Positions 1 through 10,255 of a stretch of 64,000 nucleotides of DNA are shown here, in pieces; the first letter of the stretch is position 1; each line of letters begins with the position of its first letter. Origin of the DNA: Diploptera punctata (lineage: Eukaryota > Arthropoda > Insecta > Blattodea > Blaberidae); NCBI GenBank assembly GCA_030220185.1, contig JASPKZ010010239.1:2312001-2376000 (forward strand). The letters are read 5' to 3'. The notes below the pieces were generated by a model, which saw only the letters and a program-made list of their open reading frames with translations, did no database searches and was not told where the DNA came from. The translations under genes and the position numbers were made by a program.

Positions 1-292
1 TAATTCTGGCCAGGATGTTAGAAACAAAATATGAAATCATTGTATTTGCATGGGTCCTTTACAAGTATACAAAGTTTCAAGTCGATCTAATGTTTCTAAG
101 TGGGTGAAAATCGTGTTCAAAGATCCGTTACATAGATACAAAGACACTTTCTTACTTTCTGACAATTCTGATCAGGATTTTAGAAAATAAATATGAAATT
201 ATTGTATTGTCACGGGTCCTTTACAAGTTACAAAGTTTCAAGTCGATCCAATGATTTTAAGTGGGTGAAAATCGCTTTGAAAGATTCCATTA
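1..292 (+). repeat. R1 repeat, two tandem ~150-bp units
   Basis: Two diverged copies of one unit lie head to tail (about 1-162 and 163-292). Each contains AAAGTTTCAAGTCGATC, then AAGTGGGTGAAAATCG, and begins with a CTG..CAGGAT..TTAGAAA motif. The same double unit appears inverted at 45.10-45.42 kb. In both places the (GATA)n-type microsatellite abuts the same end, so the simple repeat is probably the element's tail. No coding capacity is visible and the family is unnamed here. Confidence 0.75.
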
Positions 293-358
293 CATACATA
301 GATAGACAGATAGACAGATAGACAGACAGATAGACAGATATATAGATAGATAGATACT
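293..358. repeat. (GATA/GACA)n microsatellite
   Basis: Imperfect run of GATA and GACA tetranucleotides directly abutting the R1 repeat. The matching TATC run at 45,081-45,102 abuts the inverted R1 copy. Confidence 0.9.
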
Positions 359-1384
359 CGTAGATAAAGGTCAAGCTAATATAAAGCGTGTTAAAAAAGG
401 TTGAAACTAGTACATTCATTATTTTATAGTAGTGCATAATACTGAATTCCCTACTCACTGAAGCGTATAATAAGGTTACTTATTACCTTCTATTTTATTT
501 TGAATGTGTAATATTTTTCCGTAGTTCACAAAATAGTTTGATATAAAATTTCTCTTCCACATTATTTGTAATCTACTCTTCATGTTTTTGCGATTAGTTT
601 TACATACACCAAATTCAAGTATGTTAATTATATTTCGTTCCCTTTAATTATTAATAATTCACTTCTAATCAGTTTATATTAAAGTTTTTGTGTTATTTTT
701 ATTTATTTTTAATTTGAATATTTAGCAACCTCCCATATAATGTGTCAAAATATATTAAGTATTAGCTTGATATAAGATAATTAATTCCCATTTAAAAAAA
801 AAAGTTCAATACTTTCTACATCATTAACATTTTTATAGTGGAGATAACATACTTTCAGAGCGCCCGGTACTCTCACACAAACATTGCCGCATAAACCGGT
901 GCTGTGTCTTTCAAAATCCGTATGCTGTAGTAGAAGTAGGCCTACACTGTTGACGTAAAATGCATTATAACCCCACTGATCAGACTTCGTGCTGTTTATG
1001 CATGTAGCTAAGGGATCGAAAACTGTAAACAAAGAGACGCGCGCTCACCCTGAGTATCTAGACGCCGGACCTGTACAATACTGTAGCACGTTGTGTAACT
1101 TTCATAGAGTTTCCTTATGTTGTGACAAACATTAAATCTGGTTTCTACATATATATACTTGCGATCTGTAAACTAATGTATTATCGTATTTAAATCATAT
1201 TTAAAATGTGAATTGTATGCTTATCTATCAGTTATCGCCAGTTTTCATTGATCAATCAATTCCGCAGCGAGATCTGTATTTTATGTCTTTGTGTACTTTG
1301 CTTTGTGCAAAATTGTTGTACTTGGTTGTTACGTACAGCTACGAAAATTAAGTAACCATTTATTGTTATTATAATTATTAATAG
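359..1384. other. AT-rich stretch, no recognised feature
   Basis: No repeat family, RNA gene or exon was recognised. A short minus-strand open frame at 781-1032 has unremarkable composition and resembles nothing known to me. Confidence 0.5.
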
Positions 1385-1710
1385 TCCACATCTGTGGTCT
1401 CGAGGTAGCGTGCTGCCTTGTCACGCAGCGGTCCCGGGTTCGATCCCGGTCGGGGCAGTTTTTCTGGGTGAAGGTTTTATCGGGGTTTTCCCTCACCTGT
1501 GAGACAAATGTCAGGAAAACTTGAAGGCCCAAACGGTCCCCGAAATCATATGGCCATCATCGTCATCATCCTTATCACCATCATCATCATCCTTCACCGG
1601 TGTAGAAAGCAACGGAAAGCTACTACACCTACAACTCCCTAGTAAATCTGCATGAAAATTCTATGATTGCAGTGAAGGACCTGCCTTCGGGCAGAATTAC
1701 TATGGATGGA
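1385..1710 (+). mobile_element. SINE-A, full-length
   Basis: tRNA-derived SINE. The head carries a box A-like TGGTCTCGAGGTAGCGTG and box B GGTTCGATCCC. Around CTTGTCACGC and the T arm it looks like tRNA-Asp(GTC). The body runs through CCTCACCTGTGAGACAAATG, a CATC-rich patch, AAAGCAACGGAAAGCTAC and ends at GCAGAATTACTATGGATGGA. A (TTA)n run at 1,711-1,736 follows. It would be transcribed by RNA polymerase III and mobilised by a partner LINE; it encodes no protein. Confidence 0.9.
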
Positions 1711-1736
1711 TTATTATTATTATTATTATTATTATT
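1711..1736. repeat. (TTA)n microsatellite at a SINE 3' end
   Basis: Short TTA run immediately after the SINE-A terminus. Similar runs follow other SINE and LINE 3' ends in the window. Confidence 0.9.
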
Positions 1737-1937
1737 TTACAAATTTAATTTAAAATACTATTTTAAAGTTCATTTTAAGAATAAATTTAGGAATTTCACA
1801 AAACATATTTACCGAATTCTTAAAGAATGAAGCTATTGAAACCGTTCTTTTAAAAGAGTTTTTTTTTAATATCTTCACTGATCCTACCTAGTAGCGACGG
1901 AAAATTACCATGTTAACAATATATATGTATGTATATA

Positions 1938-2640
1938 TCCTCAACTAATGTTCTTCTGCCATTCCCTATATAATTTAACTCCCTCAAATTATGGATAATG
2001 TTATTCTCCCAACTAATTTATGGCCTAACTAGTGCGCGCTATTCCTTTGGTTTTCCTAAAAGGAGATTCCACGCCATTATTTCGTTCACCGCACATCCTG
2101 CCATCACAATATAATAGACTTAACTCTTTCTATTATATATTTAGAAGTAAGGAGAGGAGAGAAGCTGTAAGAGAAGGGCCTGTATTACCTAAAAGAGTCA
2201 ATAATAAATGTCCTGCAATTATATTAGCTGCCAGTCGAACTGCTAAAGTTCCAGGCCGAATTATATTTCTAATTGTCTCAATGCAAACTATGAATGGTAT
2301 TAAAACGGGGGGAGTAGTTTCCCGTAAATAGCATGCAGTTCATTGTTATGTAATCTACTCCATCCATGTGTCTGTTCGTCTCTCTTTGTTCCAAAAAATT
2401 CCTAAGGACTTTAGTCTCAAATACTCAATCTTTCATTCTCCATTAAAGTAAGAGTCACATTTTTGCATTCATATAACTGGAAGAATAACAGTCTTAAACA
2501 TCCTTATTTTGACCTTTTTTCAGGAACCGTGGGATGACAAGAATCCCTGTATTGCAAAATAGCATGTATTTCCAAAATTGATCCTATGTTTAATTCCATC
2601 TGCACCTCGATTCACGTTTGTTATTACTATAACTTTTTTT
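1938..2640 (-). mobile_element. L-A LINE 3' fragment, interrupted by mtDNA
   Basis: Read on the minus strand this matches the better-preserved L-A copies at 9.8 and 16.6 kb (for example the complement of CAAATTATGGATAATGTTATTCTCC and of GTTCATTGTTATGTAATC). It corresponds to the region downstream of the reverse-transcriptase core. It is strongly diverged and has no intact frame. It is interrupted at about 2,146-2,331 by a mitochondrial segment. Confidence 0.75.
2146..2331 (-). pseudogene. ATP6: Nuclear mitochondrial DNA segment: partial ATP synthase subunit a (atp6)
   Basis: The minus strand translates, with the invertebrate mitochondrial code, to an internal part of F0-ATPase subunit a. Visible blocks are PPVLMPFMVCIETIS, then [17 protein letters not shown], then [14 protein letters not shown]. 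The central [18 protein letters not shown] block contains the conserved arginine of the proton channel helix. It covers roughly 55 of about 225 codons and lacks both ends of the gene. It has no nuclear start or targeting peptide and lies inside a LINE remnant, so it is a NUMT and not a working gene. An open frame on the opposite strand here is spurious. Confidence 0.9.
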
Positions 2641-2764
2641 TTAATTCATCCACATCATAAGCGATAACCATTCTCTGATTTTCACGCTGACCAGATGATG
2701 ATCGAAATTATAGTCCCCCTAACTGGTCTAGAGTCAATGATGCTTCTAAACTAGTATGTATCTA

Positions 2765-3400
2765 TTATTATAGCATCATCATCACTCCAGGGATTAGGCA
2801 ATTGCCCGTTCCGACTTCATAATGCATCAGCCCAACGTCTTCTAGGTCTTCCAACATCACGTCTTCCTCTTGCTTGATAATTTCTTGCTAACAATGGATA
2901 TCTCTCCTTACTCATTCCATCCATGTGATCAATCCATTTCTGTCTGTAATTCGTGACTTTATTCAATAAGGCTGTACTTTCAATTCTTCTCTTATATCCT
3001 CATTCTTATTCTATCAAGTCTTGTACATCCTTTTACTTGTCTTAGGAACCGCATCTCTGCCGTCTGTATTCTATCCTTCTGTCTTTTCACTGGAGCCCAA
3101 GTTTCACATCCATACAATATTGTGGGAACCGCCATAACATTATACATTTTTATCTTGGTTTCTTTTCTCAATTTATTTTTGAATGTTCTCTGTATTGTTC
3201 CACACGCCGTCTGAGATTTATTTATTTTGGAGTCAATATCTTTTTCCACATTGTAGCCAACATCACAGCCCAAAAATTTGAAACTAGACACCTGTTCTAT
3301 ACTTTGATTTTCTAAAATAATTTTGGATCTCATTGGATCTCTTCCTCTAAAGGCCATGGTCTTCGTTTTTCTTACAGAAATCTTTAGATCAGCCGGATTG
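2765..3400 (-). mobile_element. L-B LINE fragment, reverse transcriptase C-terminal region
   Basis: A minus-strand frame (2,992-3,357) reads FKFLGCDVGYNVEKDI, then KMYNVMAVPTILYGCETW, then RIQTAEMRFLRQVKGCTRLD. These are the region after the reverse-transcriptase fingers/palm common to many non-LTR retrotransposon ORF2 proteins. It stops at both ends of the ORF, with degraded LINE sequence continuing to about 2,765. The upstream RT core and endonuclease are absent. It is the same family as the copy at 34.15-35.76 kb. Confidence 0.85.
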
Positions 3401-4139
3401 TCATAAAAGGAACCGACCCAAGCAAGATAAAAGGATTATTATATTATCTATCTGATTTCGCGTTTCACACATCTAGAGACGTATGTATGAATATCCTTAT
3501 GATGGAATATTGTACGTTGAACAATAAAAATATTTGATATGTAAAAGGTGAGTAATCTATCAAATAATTATCTTTCTTTCTGTCTTCATATAGACTGAAC
3601 TTTCCTTGTATTGGCCTGAATAAATCTTCTAGTCCCGTTTTTGCAAAACATATCTTAAGGTTGATTTGATGTGATATCACGAAAATCAATTAAATGTGCT
3701 TTCTAATTCATGATCTCGTCATCCTTACTATCTGTAGGGCCAAGTATATTCGTGATTACAAAATAATGTAATTTACCCCTTAGAATTATATATGATATCA
3801 AATTACTAACAAACTTAGTATCGGAGAGCTGCGAGGATCCTCCTTTGGAATAAAAGTCCTTTCTGTGTGTAATTTCAATAGCTGCGTTCCTTCGGAATTC
3901 GTTAACAGTGTGCACGAATGCATAGAGCATAAAATTAAAAAGAGAATGACTCCGAAAACGCCATGTCTGTACCCAATTTTCTGCCGCGAATTTAAACAAA
4001 GTAAGCTGCCTCGAAAAACTCAAGCGGCATCTGTCAAGCTTGGTTGAAGGTATAGTTGTGAATTTTGTTCCTTAAGAGATAAACAGAACTTTAAACGATT
4101 GACTTTTGTTTAAAATATTTGCGGCAGTTCCCAACACTG
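3401..4139. other. No recognised feature
   Basis: AT-rich stretch with a 106-codon minus-strand open frame (3,703-4,023) that I do not recognise. It has no start context, splice signals or protein motif that would support a gene. Confidence 0.4.
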
Positions 4140-4141
4140 TC

Positions 4142-4186
<45 letters not shown>

Positions 4187-4204
4187 ACACACATATATAT
4201 ATAT
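4142..4204. repeat. (CA)n microsatellite followed by (TA)n
   Basis: About 20 CA units with one interruption, then a short TATATA run. Confidence 0.95.
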
Positions 4205-4205
4205 T

Positions 4206-5320
4206 TATTTATTTAATATTAAAATAAATTTGCTATTAAGTGCTATGGTATAAAATAAAAAGCGCGTTTGTTCGGTTCATGAATGTGATACAAAAGTAAA
4301 AAATATGCAAATGCCAAGTGAAGTGTCTGGACGTTCATAAACGATGTAATAAAAATATGATAAATGTGGCTCGAGAGTGAAGAAGTTGCTGTAATTATTA
4401 TAATATGAGCGAAGTGGCGATTTTTGCGAGTGTTGAAGACATTGTAATTGTGAGTTTAATGAAGTGTGGAGGGCACAAGTCAGCAGATGGAATTTTTACT
4501 ACTTGCTGCACCAAGTCAAGTTATAATTTACTGTTGGTAACCACCACACACAGTCATATTTCACACAAACCTCTCTCCATTTTTTGTGCTTCTAAACATT
4601 TTATGAAGTACAGTACGTTTCTCAACACTTTCCACTGCTTTAAATTTCACCAATTCAACGCTGTAAGAGATTATTTTTAAACATTTCTACACATTTTTTT
4701 TATTCACATGTATTATAGCTGGTAGCCTGTTACAGTGTCACTACATCGTTTCAGTAGATGGTTAAACGATTTAATGTATTTGTCTTACCTTGTAAGATTT
4801 GCTTTGGAACGTAAGAACAAAACCTTGGGTCTGCTTTGCCTATAGACATGCATGAGGAAATCCGAACCACCAGCATTAGACAGATTCACAGTTGACGGGT
4901 ATCCGAGGGTTTGTGATTAGCAATATTTCAGATAATATTTATAATATTAAATAGTGACCTCAACTGTGTTTCATCATGCATTTTAAAAGTATCAATATTC
5001 CGGAGTCACCTCCGACGACATTACAAGACCCACACCCAAAATTGAGATTTAAATTCCCTACCTGCAAAAAAAAAAATAAAATAAATAAATAAAATAACCG
5101 GTTTGCTGGAGTTAAAGTGATCTATGAACCACATCATATCGAGATATTTCCTCTGCATCCTACCTGTATTTTCAAGGTCAATGGGATAAAAACTGACCGG
5201 ATATATATTTATTTAACAGCATATCCTAGTAATGGCGTCTTGCGAAAGAAAAATATAGATATAAATAACATATCGTACATTTGAGGGTACGTAGAAAGAC
5301 AATTTGAGAAGAATGTACTT
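4206..5320. other. No recognised feature
   Basis: AT-rich sequence. The 91-codon open frame at 4,405-4,680 shows no family resemblance and no supporting signals. Confidence 0.4.
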
Positions 5321-5321
5321 C

Positions 5322-5622
5322 AATTTTAAAATGTATCCCTTATAAAACAGTCATCCTTAACTATATTAACTTATTTTATAAACATTGTCACACTATTAAA
5401 ATTCTAGGCTTTCAAAGAGATGCTTCGTCCTCAGGAATTCTTATGGTAATGAAATTATTTGTATATTTCATACAGAAGGCTTTGGTTGTTGGGCGTGTTC
5501 TCGTTTATCATATTTTTATATTCTGCTTCCGTGATAATTTCAGTCTCTTTCAGGATATATGTAACAGAAGTTATTATAGTTGAGGATGACAGTTTTATAA
5601 GGTACACATTTTAAAACTCAAG
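5322..5622. mobile_element. Putative MITE with ~40-bp terminal inverted repeats
   Basis: The left end (about 5,325-5,366: AAAATGTATCCCTTATAAAA then CAGTCATCC) is the reverse complement of the right end (about 5,573-5,618: GGATGACAGTTTTATAAGG then TACACATTTT), with a few mismatches. About 205 bp of non-coding sequence lies between. This is the structure of a small non-autonomous DNA element. I could not see a clean target duplication, so the superfamily is not assigned. Confidence 0.7.
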
Positions 5623-5679
5623 TAATTTTTACCTCGATGGTGTTCAAACATGGTTATTAAAAGAATGTACTTACGAAAA

Positions 5680-6030
5680 CTTTGAATCAAAGAGAGACGA
5701 ACAGATGGGTGAATGGGGAAAAGAATATAAGAGTTAGCTACATTATCTTCATGGGAAACTTGATGTAATAACAATATTTAAGCCTTGTAGTCTGCTAAAC
5801 CACGGCATATGACAGGAATTGGAAATGAGAGAGGGGCTAATAAAGTTCTTGTAGGAAATAGAGGAAAAGCACCCAGTAGCTAGGACAAGAATGAGTGCGA
5901 GAATAACGTTAACTCTGATTTGCGGGATATGAAGTATTGGAAAATATTACCTCAGGTTACGGATGTGTGAAGAACTTATATCCGCGCAGCAATAAGACAC
6001 TGGATTCGATAGTGTCAGTGAGTTAGTTAG
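5680..6030 (+). mobile_element. L-A LINE 3' fragment, very diverged
   Basis: Contains the L-A order of motifs: AAAGAGAGACGAACAGATGG, then GGAAATGAGAGAGGGGC, then GATTCGATAGTGTCAGTGAG at the 3' terminus. Frameshifts and stops occur throughout. The terminal ..GATAGTG(C)CAGTGAGTTAGTTAG is the family's recurrent 3' end. Confidence 0.75.
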
Positions 6031-6194
6031 TTTAGAATACATAGGTTGAAATAAGGGGCTTCTGAGTAAAATAATTCGGGTTTTTCACACTCAGATTTCG
6101 GTTGAGAGGATAACGACTTCTGTTGTCAAACAACTTCCTAAAATATATTAACATAATATTTAATTTTAGGAAGTGATATTTTGAGGTTATTTTA

Positions 6195-6640
6195 ATTATA
6201 TTATTTTTGGTCTGATCATCCTACCTCAATTTTAATGTTGATTTGTTCTTGAACATGTTTCAAAACAATTCTGTTTTATCGTCAGCTTCACCAGACTGGC
6301 TTTATTTAGGTTGCATTATGTCGCACAACCTGGATGTCGATGTCAGCTCCATCCTATGGTTGGCCAAAGAACCTCCAAACAAAGTCACGCTCCATCAGTA
6401 TTTATATAAATTCATAGAGTTGTGAATTTTGATATACCGATGGAGCGTGACCTTGTTTGGAGGTTCTTCGGTCAACCACAGGATGGAGCTGACATCGACA
6501 TCCAGGTTGTGCGACATAATGCAACATAAATAAAACCAGTCTGGACAAGCTGACGATAAAGCAGAATTATTTTGAAACATGTTCAAGAACAAATCAACAT
6601 TAATATTGAGGTAAGATGATCAGACCAAAAATAATATAAT
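6195..6640. mobile_element. Long fold-back element (two ~205-bp arms)
   Basis: The arms at about 6,195-6,400 and 6,436-6,640 are near-perfect reverse complements separated by only about 35 bp. Because of this, nearly identical open frames appear on opposite strands (both starting MFLNMFQNNS), which are artefacts of the palindrome. ATATTAACATAA occurs at 6,144-6,155 and again at 6,641-6,652 and may be a target duplication. No transposase is present. Confidence 0.85.
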
Positions 6641-6762
6641 ATATTAACATAACCCTATTCGTCTTCCTTCCCTGAGCCACGATTAGGACGCTCCCGAATG
6701 AGAACTTATTGCCAAAGTTAATTTGGTTATACTTTCCTACCTATACCCATATGTCAGTGAGG

Positions 6763-7080
6763 TTCATCGCTGTGGTCTCAAAGCAGTGTGCTGCCTTGTC
6801 ACACAGAGGGCCCGGGTTCGATCCCCGATCGGGGCAAGTTTCCTGGGTGAGGTTTTTCTTCGGGTTTTTTCCTCACCCGTAAGATAAATGTCAGGAATCG
6901 TTAAGGCCCAAACGGTCCCCGAACACCATCTGGGCATCATTATCATCAATATCATATTCGCCTAATTAGCTTAAGTTTAGTTTAAGGCCTCTCGTGGCGC
7001 ATCATTCCCATCATCATCAACCTCCATATCATCGGGGCAGCTTAATCCCGCCTTCGAGGCTGGAACGGTATTCTTGGATA
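6763..7080 (+). mobile_element. SINE with SINE-A head and alternative tail (type b)
   Basis: The head (TGTGGTCTCAAAGCAGTGTG, GGTTCGATCCCC) and the first body block match SINE-A. After about 6,930 the sequence switches to another tail with AAGGCCTCTCGTGGCGCATC and ATCGGGGCAGCTTAATCCCG. The same tail follows the SINE-A head at 46.5 kb and a different tRNA-like head at 36.2 kb. Confidence 0.8.
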
Positions 7081-8129
7081 ATGAATTTCTTTCATTAAAT
7101 ATTCCCTCGTCGTTTATTTAGTTGCACCGGCATGTATTTCTTTCTCAAGGGAGCTGTTACTTATCACAATTATGGTGAGTAATGCAATTTGGTTATTAAA
7201 TACAACATTCATTTCTTCTATAAATTATTTATTAACAATATTTAGCAATAAAGATGAAACCTCATATTATTGTTTCGATCATTTAATCTGATGACTATTG
7301 ATTTAATATATTTTCAAATTAGTCGTATTCAGAATTTTAATTGTTTAATTATACTAAACAATTTTAAATAAATCTTCTTTAATTATATAAGGATTTTCTC
7401 ACTTTAATTTGGTTTAATAATATTTAGTTATTATTACGAATTACTTTAATAGTCGTATATCAACTTTTATATGCTATTTTATTTATTATAAAATTACGCC
7501 ACTGTTAAATTATTTCTTATATAAAATTAAGTTCACTGGACTCATGTAATTTTAATTTTTTATCTATATATTTTAAGACAATTCAATAAAAACACAAGTT
7601 ATATAAACTTTTATTTGGAGAACATTCAATGGCGTCTATCTTTATCATATTCTTGTAGCCATCTCTCCTTCTTCTTTGTTGCAAATTATCATGTTGTCAT
7701 TTTCTAATTGGTAATGACATCATCAAGAAATAACACTATACGCTCGTCTTCATTTCTCAATATCCAATCATATTTTTAATGTTCGGCAGACTTAAGCCCA
7801 CATTTTTTTAACATTCTTTTGTCGTAATTTATCTGTGAATTCAGAATCTATTGTTTACCATAACAATGTATATGCCGTAATATTTGTTACATTTCACATC
7901 GATGTTACAAAAATATCTATTATATTTAACACTATAAAATAAGTAATATTTAGCTTCAAATTATTTAAATCATTATTTAAATTAAAAATTAAATGAAAAG
8001 AATCCCCAAATTATTATTGACATAAGGGCAATTTTTTCGGTTATAAGGCGTCATCAAACTCAGAAGTGGTTTACAGGAAAGAACACCAGAAATGACGAAA
8101 TGACAACCTGGGCATTGGAAAATATAATA
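7081..8129. other. Very AT-rich stretch, mostly unassigned
   Basis: No gene or RNA seen. About 8,060-8,120 (AAATGACGAAATGACAACC then TGGGCATT) resembles the extreme end of the type-b SINE tail and may be a remnant. Confidence 0.4.
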
Positions 8130-8430
8130 TGTCAGTGAGTGATCGATCTAGCGCCTCGACGAGACATCTAGTGGATTAATAAGGTAATACTGGAGGGAAA
8201 CGTCTGTAAATTTTGCACAGAGGCCTATTTATTCAGGCTTGTGGTTCTTTTACGAGTCTGATAATCCTCAGGCCCGGGAGCCACGGCTTACAGTCCCTCG
8301 CGGAGGACTTGTTCCTTGGATTTTTCCATCTTAAAAAATTCATCAACCACGGCCGGTTTTGAACCCGCGTGGCTCGGAATTAGAGGCAAGGGACATAATA
8401 ACTAGCCCACACCGGTCGACTCTTCTTCCA
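8130..8430 (-). mobile_element. Family F tRNA-headed repeat
   Basis: Read in reverse, a tRNA-like head with box B-like GGGTTCAAAACCGG is followed by GATGGAAAAATCCAAGG, a TAAGCCGTGGC patch and CTAGATGTCTCGTCGAGGCG. The second copy at 21.15-21.41 kb has the same order in forward orientation. No coding potential is visible. Confidence 0.7.
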
Positions 8431-9434
8431 GGAAGAAAACAATTTAATAGAGCATCTTATTGAATCAGCAACCATTCCCATTTCATGTGATTTCCATTCC
8501 CTTCTTCAAATATTCTCAATACATTCCTATACATCCAGGCAAAAATATTACAATTTCGAATAATTTAACTGAATATTTCACTATAATAATTGAAAACGTT
8601 TGCAAATTTTTCGGACGCATTCTCAAGGTATCGTATTTAAACTGTTTACAGAAAACTATGAAATTGTTGCCCGAGCTCCACATAGTGAACCAATTACTTA
8701 AATCGGTCCTTGGATATGATAAAAATCTATCAATATTTTAATATAGGGTCAGAGATAACTTTTTAATTTAAGAAATAATTATGCCAATTGATATTACTAA
8801 TAATTATTTGTCCTTTTTTTGGTTAAAATTATTAAAGTTGAGAAAACACTTCCTAATTACCATTCAAAACAACATTTAACTTATAAGATAGGTTCTTCAG
8901 ATTACAATTTTGAGATTTTTACAGTCTTAAATATTTAGTATCTTTTAGCTTCCGGTCGTTCATGAAGGAAATTAAAAAAAAAATGCCAGTGATTACAGCA
9001 CGAGCTTAACACATTTTCACAATCAATGCAATATTTAATGGCTGTGTAATAAGTAAGTTATAAGAATGCCATAGTTAGAAGCATATACTGTAATAGCATA
9101 TGGATGAAAGTGTTGAAACAAACATACCTTTATGAAAGAGGCTACAATTATAATAGTATTTGACATCAATAAAGTTATCAGAATCTTCATTATAACATTC
9201 GACAAGTTTATTATGAATTTGTGTGTGAATTATATGTTACGTCTGAATGTGGTGTAGTCTCGAAGGAGGCCCTGACGTTAAGGTTATCACTTATTTGTGG
9301 AGGCCCTGTATGTCCTTGTGTCGTCAAAAAAGTGCGTCCATGATCCAACATTTATAAATATCCCTTTGATATAGTTGGTAAGTTTATGAAATGTATCATA
9401 GATCTGCAGACCTTTACTGTACTTATAACGTTTT
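8431..9434. other. AT-rich, mostly unassigned; small repeat near 9.24-9.34 kb
   Basis: No gene recognised. About 9,240-9,335 (TTATCACTTATTTGTGG then GTATGTCCTTGTGT) resembles 18.63-18.70 kb (TGATCACTTATTCAGGG then GTGTCCTTGTTT), suggesting a weakly conserved dispersed repeat. Confidence 0.35.
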
Positions 9435-9803
9435 TATTTTAAAGGGGGTAGAATTTGAATTGGAATATATGGTGAATGGAGAAGACTACATAACAGTGAA
9501 CTACGTGGTCTTTATAGGAAGCCAGATATAATAAGAACAGTTAAGTCTCGTAGACTGCGACGGACAGGACATACGGCACGAATGGGGAATGAAAGACTAG
9601 TATGGATGCGTCTTCTAGGAAAACCAGAAGGAAAACGCCCAGTTCGTAGACCAGGAATGAGGTAGGAGAACAATATTTACTATGATTTTAGAGAAGTAGA
9701 TTATACAGGGAAAGAGTGGGAAACATTAGCGCAGGATAGGGATGTATGGAGAGCCTATGTACACCCGGTCATGAAGCTACGGTTTCGACAGTGCCAGTGA
9801 GTT
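9435..9803 (+). mobile_element. L-A LINE 3' fragment
   Basis: The interrupted frame reads like the neighbouring copies: motifs equivalent to RTVKSRRLRR, then RMGNERL, then KPEGKRPV. The first tract (GTGAATGGAGAAGACTACAT) corresponds to the RDEQTGEWRRLYN block. The 3' terminus GACAGTGCCAGTGAGTTAG is present. An in-frame TAG follows the RPGMR block. It lies tail-to-tail with the next copy, about 20 bp away. Confidence 0.85.
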
Positions 9804-9824
9804 AGTTACTTACTTACTTATTTA

Positions 9825-10245
9825 CTCACTGGCACTATCGAACCCGTAGGTTCATGGCCGCGCCGACATAAACTCTCCATATATCCCTATCCTGAGCCAA
9901 TGCTTTCAAATCATTCCCTGTAAAATCTACTTCCCTCAAATCATGGTTAATGTTGTTCTCCCACCTCATTCTTGGTCTACTAACTGGGCGATTTCCCTCT
10001 GGCTTTCCTACAAGAAGCTTCCATGCACGTCTTTCTTTCCCCATACGCGCAACATGTCCTGCCCATCGCAGTCTACGAGACTTAACTGTTCTTATTATAT
10101 ATGGCTTCCTATAAAGACCATGTAGTTCATTGTTATACAGTCTTCTCCATTCACCTGTCTGTTCATCTCTCTTTGATCCAAAAATTGTTCTAACAACTTT
10201 ATTCTCAAATACTCGTAATCTCATTTCCTCCCTTAAAGTAAGAGT
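9825..10245 (-). mobile_element. L-A LINE 3' fragment, best-preserved frame
   Basis: A 129-codon open frame on the minus strand (9,835-10,224) reads MRLRVFENKVVRTIFG, SKRDEQTGEWRRLYNNELHG, RRLRWAGHVARMG, WKLLVGKPEGNRPVSRPRMR and ends AAMNLRVR. This C-terminal region of non-LTR retrotransposon ORF2 proteins lies after the RT domain. It recurs in insect genomes and is often mislabelled as a host gene. RT core and endonuclease are missing, so it is a 5'-truncated dead copy. Confidence 0.9.
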
Positions 10246-10255
10246 TAGTTAGTTA

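Noticed and set aside
293..358. CRISPR-like short repeats
   Set aside because: Simple tetranucleotide microsatellite without spacers, in a eukaryotic genome.
2032..2331. 99-codon plus-strand open frame
   Set aside because: It is the antisense of the mitochondrial atp6 fragment plus LINE sequence.
6243..6592. Two nearly identical ORFs on opposite strands (MFLNMFQNNS...)
   Set aside because: They are the two arms of a palindrome read in opposite directions, not a gene pair.
9835..10224. 129-codon ORF resembling proteins sometimes annotated as host genes
   Set aside because: RLRWAGHVARMG..GRPRMRW..MNLRV is a non-LTR retrotransposon C-terminus present in about ten broken copies in this window.
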